From Ehretia macrophylla (lineage: Eukaryota > Streptophyta > Magnoliopsida > Boraginales > Ehretiaceae): 64,000 nt of DNA. The notes beneath the pieces are model-generated. The model made no database searches. It worked only from the letters and a program-made list of their open reading frames with translations, and was not told the DNA's origin. A program made the translations under genes and the position numbers. How positions within the stretch are numbered: the first letter of the stretch is position 1; the number at the start of each line of letters is the position of its first letter. The DNA lies in the NCBI GenBank assembly GCA_037974665.1, contig CM075765.1, positions 62,545,747 through 62,609,746 of the forward strand, given 5' to 3'. Below are positions 11,058 through 23,400 of this stretch, in pieces.

Positions 11058-12368
11058 ATGGCCCAACAAGGAACCGATTCCCCCCCATCCGACAACGAAG
11101 TCCATAACCATGCGAATGCGATGATGATGATGTACACACAATATCAATCAGTAGTGCAGGCTGCACAGGAAGCAATTACAGATCAACATGGAGGAACATC
11201 GTCGCGTCGACGATCCATACGAAGAGATCGGGTAGGTGCTCATAATTGGCTAATGAATGATTATTTTGTTGACCGTCCTTTGTATCCTGCTTCTGAATTC
11301 CAAAATAGGTTTCGCATGAGGCGCGAAATGTTTTTGAGAATTATCGGAGATATTGTGCATTTTGACGATTACTTCAAACAGAAACCGGATGCAGCCGGAA
11401 AGCTTGGTTTCTCACCACATGTAAAGATGACAGCCGCGCTTCGTATGCTTGCCTATAGAAACCCAGCAGATGCAAATGACGATTATTTGAAAATTGCAGA
11501 GACCACATGTTTGGAGTCGATGATGAGATTCTGTCGTGCCGTAAATGCAGTGTATGGAGACGAGTATCTTCGTCGACCAAACAATGCAGACATGTATAGG
11601 CTACTGCGAAAAGCCGATGAACGGGGATTTCCTGGAATGATAGGTAGTATCGATTGCATGCACTGGGAATGGAAAAATTGTCCAACCGCGTGGGCGGGTA
11701 CATATGCTGGGCACCATGGTTCTCCTACCATAATCCTTGAAGCGGTTGCATCGTACGACACTTGGATATGGCATTCATACTTCGGTCCACCAGGTGCACG
11801 CAATGATCTTAATGTATTATACAGCTCACCTATATTTAATGATGTTTTTGAAGGACAAGCAACGCGCATTCGGTTCACCGTCAACGGGAGACGATACAAA
11901 CAAGGATATTATCTGGCTGATGGTATATATCCTAACTGGTCCACCATCGTTCAAGCATTTCCCGATCCACAAGGTGAAGATAAAATCTTATTTACAATAT
12001 TGCAACAGGCATACCGTAAGGATGTCGAAAGGGCTTTTGGAATCCTTCAAGCTCAGTTTGAGATTGTCAGAGGGCCATGTCGTTTTTGGCCTGAGGATGA
12101 TATTGGGGAGATTATGAAGACATGTATAATTCTTCATAATATGATTGTTGAAGATAACCGGATAGAACAAGGCGATGATTTTGTCGATGATCCGCCTCGT
12201 TTTCATGTAGACGAGCCACCTGTTGTGCCCGATCGAGATCCAATTTCGATTAACGAATATTTAAACAATCGTGGACAAGTCAGGGACGAAACTGCGTACT
12301 TTCTCCTCCGAAGTGACCTTGTTCAACATGCGTGGAACGAATTTCGTGTAGGAAATATAAATTTGTAA
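11058..12368 (+). CDS. PIF/Harbinger DDE transposase (HARBI1-like)
   Basis: Single-exon 436-aa ORF, normal length for plant Harbinger transposases, starting ATGGCCCAACAAGG. It catalyses excision and insertion of the element in the nucleus, normally together with a SANT/Myb-like partner. The N-terminal half has the helical region around LRMLAYRNPADANDDYLKIA. The DDE domain shows SIDCMHWEW (D199), ARNDLNVL (D250), YYLADGIYPNW (D288) and RKDVERAFGIL (E324). D288 and E324 are separated by 35 residues, as in DD35E enzymes. No stop or frameshift is seen. It converges on the SANT-like gene, with 93 bp between the stops. The high-GC-content codons against an AT-rich background fit a selected coding sequence. 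Confidence 0.95.
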   Translation: MAQQGTDSPPSDNEVHNHANAMMMMYTQYQSVVQAAQEAITDQHGGTSSRRRSIRRDRVGAHNWLMNDYFVDRPLYPASEFQNRFRMRREMFLRIIGDIVHFDDYFKQKPDAAGKLGFSPHVKMTAALRMLAYRNPADANDDYLKIAETTCLESMMRFCRAVNAVYGDEYLRRPNNADMYRLLRKADERGFPGMIGSIDCMHWEWKNCPTAWAGTYAGHHGSPTIILEAVASYDTWIWHSYFGPPGARNDLNVLYSSPIFNDVFEGQATRIRFTVNGRRYKQGYYLADGIYPNWSTIVQAFPDPQGEDKILFTILQQAYRKDVERAFGILQAQFEIVRGPCRFWPEDDIGEIMKTCIILHNMIVEDNRIEQGDDFVDDPPRFHVDEPPVVPDRDPISINEYLNNRGQVRDETAYFLLRSDLVQHAWNEFRVGNINL

Positions 12369-12461
12369 TCTCATTATGCAATTTGATATCTAATAAAACA
12401 TATATTTAACTAATTAAAATATGAATTACAAACACATAGCTGATAAATAATACAAATACAT

Positions 12462-13375
12462 CTATTGTTCTTCGTCAAGTGAAGTCATATGAGGATGATA
12501 AACATCATTATCAAAGTTAATGGAACGGGATGCTCTTTTTGCCATAATTGCATTTTGTTCCTCAATCATCCACGCTTTCCTAGCTGGAGTTTCGATTGTC
12601 GAAGTCTTCGTCATCATAATCTTATAATCGTTAGAAGTTTCTATTTCCTGTTTGTACTCATTCATTGTTTTTGCCATGTTTTTCGCTTGTTCATTAAGAT
12701 CATCCGCAACGGCCTTACCCTTTGCTTGTTTTCTAGCCTTTTTGTTTCCAATCGGCCTTGACGATCTCGGGGTTTCCGGATCTGATCCCACGGGATCATC
12801 ATTATCAAGAGAAAAATCCGTCTCAGGTGGACTCATATTCATCATTGGACTCGCAATATCGATTATTGATCGCCATTTTTTCCCGTGTTGTAAAATTGAC
12901 CAACAGTGTTCGAGGTTGAAATTCTGACCCATAGCTGTGTATAAGCGTCTTGCGTCATCCATCTACAAAACAATTAAATATCTCTCAAAATTTAATTTTA
13001 AAATTTGTTAAGTATTAAATACAATATACTCTATAAAAATACAATTATTTTGGCTAAAAAACTCACATTGTCAACGATATTTGCTCCGCTCCTTGGTCTC
13101 ATATTAACTTGAGCAAGACATTCCGCAAATTTTGTGCATTTTTGGTTTATTTGCGTCCATCGAGATTTAAGGCTTTTCGTTAATCTTTTGTCACTTGGAT
13201 TGTTGGGAGGGTGAAACTCTTCATATTTTTGTAGAACTCTATTCCACATCGTTCCTGATGTTTGGTTTATCCCGATCAAAAGATCTTCGCTAATTGCGAT
13301 ATAGGCCCGGCACAAAGCCTTATCATCTTCATGCATGAAATTACGTCCCCTCGAAAGTCCGTCTATGCATTCCAT
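12462..13375 (-). CDS. SANT/Myb-like, NAM-associated Harbinger partner protein
   Basis: Two-exon minus-strand gene: exon 1 at 13375-13067 (103 codons) and exon 2 at 12962-12462 (166 codons plus stop). The intron has GTGAGT and a TTTTGTAG acceptor, and both exons join in phase 0 at GANIVDN/MDDARRLY. The product is 269 aa. The N-terminal part (DDKALCRAYIAISED, WNRVLQKYEEF, RWTQINQKC) is the trihelix/SANT-like domain. LEHCWSILQHGKKW is typical of plant proteins annotated NAM-associated, followed by a lysine-rich region (NKKARKQAKGKA). In this family the second protein helps the transposase bind DNA and enter the nucleus. The start could lie in a further upstream exon, because an AG precedes the chosen ATG by two bases. 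Confidence 0.85.
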
Positions 13376-13439
13376 ATCTGCTAATCTATAAAGAGGAAAA
13401 TAATGATAGTTAGGTTGATTTATTTAAAAAGACACTAAT

Positions 13440-14560
13440 ACTAATTCAATTAAAAAAGCTAATTTTTTTTAAAAAATAAAAGTTCCTAAATGAAAAAATT
13501 AAAAAACAAACTTTAATTAAAAAATATACTAAAAACTTAATTAAAAAAAAATTAACCCTAACTATAAAAAAAACATATAATTACAATTAATTTTATATAA
13601 AACTTAAATTAAAACATATAAAATATAAAAGCTAAAAAAATTTTAATTGCAATTAATTAATAATCAAACTAAAAAAACTAAAATAAAAAAACATTAAATA
13701 ACAAAACTAAAAAAGTTATACAAACCAAAAAACTAAAAAAAAAAAAAAAAAAAAAAACATTAATAAAAAAATATACTACAAACGTAATTAAAAAAAAAAT
13801 TAACCCTAACTATAAAAAAATCATATAATTACAAATAATTTTATATAAAACTTAAATTAAAGCATATAAAATATAAAAGCTAAAAAAAATTTAATTGCAA
13901 TTAATAAATAATCAAACTAAAAAAACTAAAATAAAAAAACATTAAATAACAAAACTAAAAAAGTTATACAAACCAAAAAAATAAATTAAAAAATTAAAAA
14001 AAAAACAAAAATTAAAAAATATACTACAAACGTAATTTTAAAAAAAAATTAACCCTAACTATAAAAAAATCATATAATTACAAATAATTTTATATAAAAC
14101 TTAAATTAAAGCATATAAAATATAAAAGCTAAAAAAAATTTAATTGCAATTAATAAATAATCAAACTAAAAAAACTAAAATAAAAAAACATTAAATAACA
14201 AAACTAAAAAAATTATACAAACCAAAAAACTAAATAAAAAAATTAAAAAACAAACATTAATTAAAAAATATACTACAAACGTAATTAAAAAAAAATTAAC
14301 CCTAACTATAAAAAAATCATATCATTACAAATAATTTTATATAAAACTTAAATTAAAACATATAAAATATAAAAGGTAAAAAAAATTTAATTGCAATTAA
14401 TAAATAATCAAACTAAAAAAACTAAAATAAAAAACATTAAATAAAAAAACTAAAAAAGTTATACAAATTAAAAAACTAAATAAAAAAATTAAAAGACAAA
14501 CATTAATTAAAAAATATACTAAAAACTTAATATAAAAAAAAAAACCCTAACTATAAAACA
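13440..14560. repeat. A-rich tandem array, about 247-bp unit
   Basis: Extremely A/T-rich DNA in which the landmark TTAACCCTAACTATAAAA recurs near 13553, 13799, 14048, 14295 and 14541 (the last without its first bases), a spacing of 246-249 bp. Other landmarks (TTAATTGCAATTAAT, ATAAAACTTAAATTAAA) recur with the same period. It lies upstream of the minus-strand SANT-like gene, inside Harbinger B, and a single-unit version occurs in element A. No coding capacity. Confidence 0.85.
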
Positions 14561-14960
14561 CCCCCCCCCCCCACCCCCCCACCCCCCACCTCCTTCCCCT
14601 CCACTGTAGCGCCCCCCCCCCCCCCCCCCCCTCACCACATCGCCACCCCCCCACCCCACTGCCCCCCCTTCTCACCATAACACACCACCCCCCACCCCAC
14701 TGCTCCCCCTCCTCACCATAACGCACCACCCCCCACCCCACTACGCCCCTCCCCTCACCAACGCGCGCCACCCCCCACCCCACTACCCCCCCCCCCCTTA
14801 CCATTGCGACCCACTACAGTGCGCCCCCCCTCACCAACGGGCGCCACCCCCACTGCCCCCCCCCCTACCATCGTTCCACCACCCTCACCATCGCGCCACC
14901 TGCCCCCCACCACCCTCACCATCGCGTCCCACTCACTGCCCCCCCCCCCCCCCCCCCCAC
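14561..14960. repeat. C-rich minisatellite with long C-runs
   Basis: About 400 bp of strongly strand-biased C-rich sequence on plus (G-rich on minus), built from degenerate roughly 40-50 bp units of the kind CCACCCCACTGCCCCC followed by TCACCATAACGCACC. Several homopolymer C-runs reach 10-18 bases. Long glycine-rich or proline-rich ORFs here are compositional. Sequences of this type can form G-quadruplexes on the G-rich strand. Element A has a shorter related block at 16755-17045. Confidence 0.8.
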
Positions 14961-15755
14961 CATCAACCAATTTTTTTTTTCTGTTTATTTACCTTTTTTT
15001 CTGTGGTATGTAATCAAATTTGTTGTGGATGAAGATTTGTGAATTTGTTGTTGATTTTTTCAGATCTGGTTGCATATATAGGTTGAATTCAACGTTTATT
15101 TTTTTTCCAGCTTTTTCAGGTTGTTCAAACGGCTATATTGTCAGTTGATGTCCTTTTTTTTTTGTTTTATTGTCTGATCAAAATTTTTTTTTTTTCAGTT
15201 ATGACGTTCTGACAAGAACGTCAGATCATCACATGGAAAATTGTCAAATTTAGAGACTCATTTTTGTCTTCTTGTATAGTCTCCATTTTCTTCAACAAAT
15301 TTGTTGAAGAAAATGGAGACTAGGTGCTATTTTGGAGACTCAAAGCTTGAGTAATGTCATGATTTTGCCAAAAACTATCAAATAGTGTTTTAGAAACTCC
15401 CATTGGTGATGAATTTTGATGAATAGAGTCTCTAAAATAGCAATTATTGCTATTTAGAGACCCTTTAGAGACTCCATTAAAGATGCCTTAGAGACCAAGA
15501 TAAAAAAAAATATCCTCGGTGACGGTCTCCATAAAATTGAGTCTCTATATTGTGTTAATTTTAATTTTATATAATAATTTGATTATATGTTTTTTTTTCG
15601 TGTGTTACTTATTTTTAATTAATTTTTATTTATATTATCTCAATTTTTTAACGAATATTTCAAGCAAAAAATATATAATTTGCGACGAACATAACATTTA
15701 AAAAATTAGGATTACGTTTAATTACATAATTTGAAAAAAACTAATTAAATATGTC

Positions 15756-16342
15756 AAGAGAAAAATCTGTATCAGGTGGACTCATATTCATTATTGGACT
15801 CGCAACATCGATTATTGATCGCCATTTTTTCCCGTGTTGTAAAATTGACCAACAGTGTTCCATGTTGAAATTCTGACTCATAGCTGTGTATAAGCATCTT
15901 GCGTCATCCATCTACAAAACAATTAAATATCTCTCAAAATTTAATTTAAAAATTTGTTAAGTATTAAATACAATATACTCTATAAAAATACAATATACTC
16001 TATAAAAATACAATGTATAGTATTAAAAACTCACATTGTCAACGATATTTGCTCCGCTCCTTGGTCTCATATTAACTTGAGCAAGACACTCCGCAAGTTT
16101 TGTACATTTTTGGTTTATTTGCGTCCATCGAGATTTAAGACTCTTCGTTGTTCTTGTTCACTTGGATTGTTGGGAGGGTGAAACTCTTCATATTTTTGTA
16201 GAACTCGATTCCACATTGTTCCTGATGTTTGGTTTATCCCGATCAAAGGATCTTCGCTAATCGCGATATAGGCCGGGCACAAAGCCTTATCATCTTCATG
16301 CATGGAATTACCTTCGATCGAAACCCCGTCTGTACATTTCAT
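15756..16342 (-). pseudogene. degenerate SANT/Myb-like gene of Harbinger A
   Basis: A second copy of the SANT-like gene at 12462-13375. The 5' exon from 16342 begins MKCTDGVSIEGNSMHEDDKALCPAYIAISED and runs to PPNNPS, where a frameshift occurs relative to B near 16150. The second exon segment (complement of about 15900-15756) stops matching at the internal-deletion junction, so the protein's C-terminal half is absent. The intron also contains a small CAATATACTCTATAAAAATA duplication. It is non-functional and shows that A is a deletion derivative of the same family as B. Confidence 0.85.
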
Positions 16343-16399
16343 ATTTGCTAATCTATAAAGAGGAAAAAAATGATAGCTACGTTGATTTATTTAAAAATA

Positions 16400-17045
16400 T
16401 ACTAATACTAATTCAATAAATAAAGCTAAATTTTAAAAAAAATATAAGTGCCTAATTTTAAAATATAAAAAAAAACCCTAATTACAACTATAAAAAATCA
16501 TATAATTACAATTAAAATAATATAAAACTTAAATTAAAACATATAAAATATAAAAGCTAAAAAAAGTTTAATTGCAATTGAAAAATAACCAAACTAAAAA
16601 AACTAAAACAAAAAAACATCAAATAAAAAAACTATAAAAACTAAAAAAGTTATACAAACCAAAAAACTAAATTAAAAAAATAAAATTAAAACATTAATTA
16701 AAAAATATATTAAAAAACTTAATTAAAAAAAAAGATTAACCCTAACTATAAAAGCCTCCCCCCCCCCCCTGACATTTTCCCTTTCCCCTTTCCCCTTTCC
16801 CCTTTCCCTTTCCCTTTATTTTTTCCCGCACCGCCGCCTCCAGACACAGCGCCCCACCCCCTCCCCACTGCCTCCCTCCCACCATCGCGCCCCACCCCAC
16901 TGCCCCCTCCCCCCCTCCACCATCGCGCCCCACCTCACTGCCCTCTCCCTCCCCTCCACGATCGCGCCCCACTCCCATTGCCCTCCCACCACCGTCGCCT
17001 CCACCATCGCTGCCCCCACCCTCTTCTCTGCCTTGCTGCACCATC
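16400..17045. repeat. A-rich then C-rich block of Harbinger A
   Basis: One unit of the A-rich repeat (landmark TTAACCCTAACTATAAAA near 16736) followed by a C-rich minisatellite with CACCATCGCGCCCCACC-type units. It corresponds to 13440-14960 in element B but has far fewer A-rich units, so the tandem expansion is specific to B or was lost from A. Confidence 0.75.
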
Positions 17046-18276
17046 TTTAATTTTTTTTTTCTCTGTTTATTTACCTTTTTTTCTGTTTGTTGAGGAAAAC
17101 AGGCTCTAAATTTTTAACAAATCTGTGGTATGTTTAAAAATTTGTTTGTGGATGAAGATTTGTGAATTTGTTGTTGGTTTTTTTTTCCCAGATCTGGTTG
17201 CATATATAGGCTGAAATTTCAACGGTTCTTTTTTTTTCAGCTTTGCAGGATGTTCAAACGGCTCCATTGTCAGAAGTTGTTTTTTTTTTTTTCTTGTCTG
17301 ATAAAAAAAATGTATTTTTTTTTCAGATCTGACGTTCTGACTTTGTCAGAACGTCAGATCGTCACATGCCACATTTACAGACTCATTTTTGTCTTCTTGT
17401 ATAGCCTTCATTTTCACTACAATAAAATTGGTCTGGGGCGACGAAGGTTTCTCGTCGCCCTTTCGTCGCCTACACCCATTGGGCGACCAAAGGGCGACCA
17501 AAAACCGAGTATCGAGAAAACCCTTGTCGCTATTTTATCATTTGGTCGCATTTTGGTGGCCAAATCAGAAAAATATATATATATGTAATTTTTTTACATT
17601 TCATAGCCCCTTGGTCGCAATATTTAGAAAAATAAATTATTAGTTAATTTTTATAATTAGCAATTTTATTAATTAATTCGTTAATTTTTGTATCAATTAA
17701 TTATGCATGGTCGCCCCATGGTGGCCATTTTTTGTCGCCATTAGGTCGCAAATTATTTTTAATATTTTTTTGTTAATTATTTAATTTGGTGGCCATGTGG
17801 CAGCCAATTTTTGTAGGAACAATTTGGGGGTCATGTGGTAGTCATACTTTTGTCACCATTAGGTAGCCAAAAAAAAAAAATTTATTAATTATTTACGTTG
17901 GTCGCCATTTGGTAGCCAAAATTTTTAGCCCATTTTGGTGGCCATATGGTGGCTATTTTATCGTCGCCACTAGGTGGCCAAATTTTTTAATTATTTTTTT
18001 TATTAATTAATTTTCATCTCCATGTGGTAGCCAATAATAGTCGTCATGTGGTAGCTAAGTTTTTGTTGCCATTTCGTCGCCACACAATAATTTTTAAAAA
18101 AAATAAAAATTTAATTTAATATTTACAAAACCAAAATTAATTTAATATATGCATATTTAAATATTTAAAAGATCTTTAAAATAAAGTACATAATATTAGG
18201 TTTATAATTTTTTTTTTAAACAAATTAAAACTTACTAATTATCGTGTTGGTCTGGATCAGGGGATGGGCGCTTGTC

Positions 18277-18606
18277 TCACATCCAGGTCATGTTATCCTG
18301 CAATTGCGTCACGATGCTCAACAATTTCGAGTGCGCCAGTTGCTGCTCCTCAAGTCATGCTTACTTTGATCATTCAACAAAAAGACTATAAACTACTAAC
18401 TTAAAGTAAAGCTACAACATTACATATTACATAAGTGCAAGTCTTTCATACATTATAACCATAAACACAAAGATAACATAGGAAATATCCAAGCAAGCAC
18501 TAACAAGGATGGGGCTCTTGAGCATAAGACTCATTCACATAATGCACGACATCAAATGGCTCGACCTCAGCCTCTTGAGCCATGAATCCCAACTCTGGCT
18601 CACTTG
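18277..18606 (-). pseudogene. possible CACTA coding remnants (two short exons)
   Basis: Two short minus-strand reading frames look like terminal exons. One at about 18606-18500 follows a TTTCAAG acceptor and ends with the segment VEPFDVVHYVNESYAQEP shortly before TAG. The other at about 18356-18277 reads LEEQQLAHSKLLSIVTQLQ and ends in TGA; it is heptad-like and resembles the coiled-coil C-termini of plant CACTA-associated (TNPA/PF03004-type) proteins. Given the CACTA termini, these may be last exons of the lost transposase genes. The assignment is inference; no catalytic domain is left. Confidence 0.4.
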
Positions 18607-19554
18607 AAATTAATGTTAGTAAATGAGGGTGAGTTTTCACGACTCAAAGAGGATGCCCCTCGGCACTTCAATAATAATACTTCAACAACAACACTTCAAC
18701 ACTTTAAATAATGCAACATTTAGTAATTCTACATGTAAAAATCACTTAAAACACATTGATTAGGTAATGAAGTAAGTTATCTAACCTCAAGCATATATGT
18801 CCATATATTAACCAATTCCGACCCTACTTGATTCCAACACTAGCTCTAACAACACAACACAAAAGAATGTAAAACAACACTTAAACTAACTTTCTTTAAC
18901 AGTACTTCAACTTTCTAGCAACACATTCCGCAATTACTAAATCAAACAATACCCAAACAACCACCTATCAATTAACCAACGAAGTATGCACCTAAACCAC
19001 CCAGAGGGCAGCCCAAATAGCCCCCCAAAATTAGCCCAACAAACGTCAGCAAACCCACTGTCGGCGCTGGGAAATTCAGCCCACAAACACCACAAACATT
19101 TCCACCATTTTGCGTTGTAAGGTCATTATGCTATGTAATATTGTTACAAGTACACATATACACTTCATATACAAGAAATAACTCAAGAATCAACTTAAAT
19201 TTTAGCTAAATATCTCAACAAACATCATAAATAATAAATTATATACGCAATTATTATCTCAACAAACATCATAACAATATCTCACCTACAATATTATTTC
19301 AAATATAATATCTCAACACGGATATAAAAAATAATAAATTAGAAGACTAACTTGAGCCGTAATAGTCTGGCCTATCACACAAAACAAACTCCAATCTTGC
19401 AAAAAAATATTTCAAAGATCCAACATTAATAAAAATAGAAAAAAAAATTTACTATTAAATAAAATAAAATAAAAAAACATAAAAAAGGGAAAATGTATAT
19501 AAAAAAAATTTGAAAAAAATGAAAATAAAAAAAATAACAGTAAAATAAAAGCTA

Positions 19555-19731
19555 AATGCACACACACACACACACATATATATATATAGGATCTATATAT
19601 ATATATATATAAAGGGAAAAGCGAAAATAAAAAAAAATAGAAAAAAGGGAAAACGAAAATATAAAAAAAACTGAAAATAAAAATCTGAAAAAAATGAAAA
19701 TAAAAAAAATAACATTAAAATAAAAGCTAAA

Positions 19732-19779
<48 letters not shown>

Positions 19780-20041
19780 ATCTATATATAAAAAAAGGGA
19801 AAAGCCAAAATAAAAAAAATAGAAAAAAGGGAAAAACAAAAATAAAAAAAATAGAAAAAAATGCATATATATATTATACTTATTTATATAGGATCTATAT
19901 AAAAAGTATGATCTACATATAAAAAAAAAGCAAAAACGAAAAAAAAAAAAACAGAAAAAAAGAATGCATATACCTATATGTATAAAGTTTAAGCTATACA
20001 TATATCTATTTTAAGCTATATATATATGTGCAAATAGGTGG

Positions 20042-20132
<91 letters not shown>

Positions 20133-20135
20133 TAT
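19555..20135. repeat. CA/TA microsatellites inside CACTA element
   Basis: Three blocks: (CA)n-(TA)n at 19558-19610, (TA)n at about 19735-19778, and (CA)n followed by about 30 TA units at 20045-20130. The GGATCTATATA context recurs between the first two blocks, pointing to local duplication. Length is likely to vary between individuals. Apparent ORFs here are repetitive translations. Confidence 0.9.
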
Positions 20136-20490
20136 ACATATACATACATACTATATGCATAATGTAATAAACAAAGTAAAAACAAAAATACATACCTTTG
20201 AGGGGTCGATTAGGGTGTGAGGGGTGGGATAGGGTGGGATGGTATGGGGTTTTTGAAAGAAAAAAAAAATCTAAGTCTTACTAAAACTAGAGGGCAACGT
20301 TATGCCCCCTGTTTTTAGTAAAAGGGGGCGACCAAAGGGCCACCAAGCCCTTTGGTCGCCCTCTTAAATTAGAGGGCCCTCTAATTTAAGTGGTTCTCAC
20401 GACCAAAGGGCCACGAGCACTTTGGTCGCCCAAAAATCCTATTTTTTTTTTTATATAATTTTTTATTTTTAATTTATATGTTTTTAATTT

Positions 20491-23400
20491 CGTCGCCCCT
20501 TCGTAGCTATTGGCGACCAAAAGGCGACCAAAATTTTACTTTTCGTTGCCATTTGGTAGCTAATGGCCACCACGAGGCTACGAACTATTATGCAAAAGAT
20601 AGAATTTATTTCATATAATCACTTCTTTTGTTTTAAATGACTCTTCTAAACTAAATATCATATTTTATTATAGTCAATCTTCAATTTACGCTAATTCTAG
20701 TGCGAAGTTAAAATTTGATTGATATACAAAAAACTAATGACAATGCATAAAATCTTCATTGTTTTTCACTTTGTATTTCAGCAACACTACTTTTTGTTAA
20801 TTAGAATATAGAAATATTAATCATCAATTTATTTTTGTGCTCTTATATCTTAAATATGTGCAACCTCATACCATTAAATAAACCATAAAATATATTTTCA
20901 ATCAAAAGAAAATAGATCTAATACAAACTTGTAATATACTTGTTATTATTAATTCTTATGTTTTAAATCAATCTAACTTCTATGAACATGGACATTTTGT
21001 CGCCCCTTCGTAGCCATTGGCGACCAAAGGGAGACCAAAATTTACTTTTCGTCGCCATTTGGTGGCCAATAGCCACCACGGGGCTACGGACTATTATGCA
21101 AAAGATGAAATTTATTTCATATAATCACTTCTTTTATTTTAAATAGTTATTCTAAGCTAAATATCATCTTTTATTATAGTCAATCTTCAATTTACGCTAA
21201 TTCATTGATACTAGTGCGAAGTTAGAATTTGATTAGTATACGAAAAACTAATGATAATGCATAAAATCTTCATTGTTTTTCACTTTGTATTTTAGCAACA
21301 CTACTTTTTGTTAATTAGAATATAGAAGTATTAATCATCAATTTATTTTCGTGCCCTTATATATTAAATATGTGCAACCTCATACCATTAAATAAACCAT
21401 AAAATATATTTTCAATCAAAAGAAAATAGATCTAGCACAAACTTGTAATGTACTTGTTATTATTAATTCTTATGTTTTAAATCAATCTAACTTCTATGAA
21501 CATTGACATTTCGTCACCCCTTCGTAGCCATTGGCGACAAAAGAGTGACCAAAATTTACTTTTCGTCACCATTTGGTAGCCAATGGTCACCACGAGGCTA
21601 CGAACTGCTAAATATTGAATTTATTTCATATAATCACTTCTTTTGTTTTAAATAGCTATTCTAAGCTAAATATCATTTTTTATTATAGTCAATCTTCAAT
21701 TTACGCTAATTCATTGATACTAGTGCGAAGTTAAATTTTTGATTGGTATACGAAAAACTAATGACAATGAATAAAATCTTTATTATTTTTCACTTTGTAT
21801 TTCAGCAACACTACTTTTTGTTAATTAGAATATAGAAATATTAATCATCAATTTATTTCCGTGCCCTTATATCTTAAATATGTGCAACCTCATACCATTA
21901 AATAAACCATAAAATATATTTTCAATCAAAAGAAAATATATCTAGTACAAACTTGTAATATACTTGTTATTATTAATTCTTATGTTTTAAATCAATCTAA
22001 CTTCTATGAACATGAACATTTCGTCGCCCCTTCGTAGCCATTGGCGACCAAAGGGCGACCAAAATTTACTTTTCGTCGCCATTTGGTGGCCAATGGCCAC
22101 CACGGGGCTACGAACTATTATGCAAAAGATGAAATTTATTTCATATAATCACTTCTTTTGTTTTAAATAGCTCTTCTAAACTAAATATCATCTTTTATTA
22201 TAGTCAATCTTCAATTTACGTTAATTCATTGATACTAGTGCGAAGTTAAATTTTTGATTGGTATACGAAAAACTAATGACAATGCATAAAATCTTCATTG
22301 TTTTTCACTTTGTATTTCAGCAACACTACTTTTTGTTAATTAGAATATAGAAGTATTAATCATCAATTTATTTTCGTGCTCTTATATCTTAAATATGTGC
22401 AATCTCATACCATTAAATAAATCATAAAATATATTTTTGATCAAAAGAAAATAGATATAGTACAAATTTATAATATATTTGTTATTATTAATTCTTATGT
22501 TTTAAATCAATCTAACTTCTATAAACATGGACATTTCGTCGCCCCTTCGTAGCCATTGGCGACCAAAGGGCGACCAAAATTTTACTTTTTGTCGCCATTG
22601 GCCACCACGAGGCTACGAATTATTATGCAAAAGATAGAATTTATTTCATATAATCACTTCTTTTGTTTTAAATAGCTATTCTAAGCTAAATATCATCTTT
22701 TATTATAGTCAATCTTCAATTTACGCTAGTTCATTGACACTAGTACGAAGTTAAATTTTTAATCAAAAGAAAATAGATCTAGTACAAATTTGTAATATAC
22801 TTGTTATTATTAATTCTTATATTTTAAATCAATCTAACTTCTATGAACATGGACATTTCGTCGCCCCTTCGTAGCCATTGGCGACCAAAGGGCGACCAAA
22901 ATTTTACTTTTTGTCGCCATTTGGTGGCCAATGGCCACCACGAGGTTACGAACTATTATGCAAAAGATGGAATTTATTTCATATAATCACTTCTTTTGTT
23001 TTAAATAGCTCTTCTAAGCTAAATATCATCTTTTATTATAGTCAATTTTCAATTTACGGTAATTCAATGATTCTAGTACGAAGTTAAATTTTTAATCAAA
23101 AGAAAATAGATCTAGTACAAATTTGTAATATACTTGTTATTATTAATTCTTATGTTTTAAATCAATCTAACTTCTATGAACATGGACATTTCGTCGCCCC
23201 TTCGTAGCCATTGGCGACCAAAGGGCGACCAAAATTTTACTTTTCGTCGCCATTTGGTAGCCAATGGCCACCACGAGGCTACGAACTATTATGCAAAAGA
23301 TGGAATTTATTTCATATAATCACTTCTTTTGTTTTAAATGGCTCTTCTAAACTAAATATCATCTTTTATTATAGTCAATCTTCAATTTACGTTAATTCAT

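Larger units (their letters stand above)
10066..15487 (+). mobile_element. Harbinger element B, possibly autonomous (5.4 kb)
   Basis: The left end (GGCTATCCTCAATGGAGTCT from 10067) and inverted right end (GACTCCATTAAAGATGCC, ending 15487) are flanked by TTA at 10063-10065 and 15488-15490. Sequence outside both ends is element A, which resumes without loss at 15491, so B inserted into A. B carries the two genes expected of a PIF/Harbinger element: a DDE transposase on plus and a SANT/Myb-like protein on minus. It also carries an A-rich tandem array and a C-rich minisatellite near the right end. Both genes appear intact, so B could be a source of transposition activity. Confidence 0.88.

Noticed and set aside
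11374..12206. Minus-strand and other-frame ORFs of 72-138 codons across the Harbinger transposase
   Set aside because: Shadows of the transposase coding sequence.
14547..17044. Glycine-rich and proline-rich ORFs
   Set aside because: Compositional translations of the C-rich minisatellites in Harbinger B and A.
19552..20220. Hydrophobic and Tyr/Ile repeat ORFs
   Set aside because: Translations of TA and CA microsatellites and A-rich sequence.
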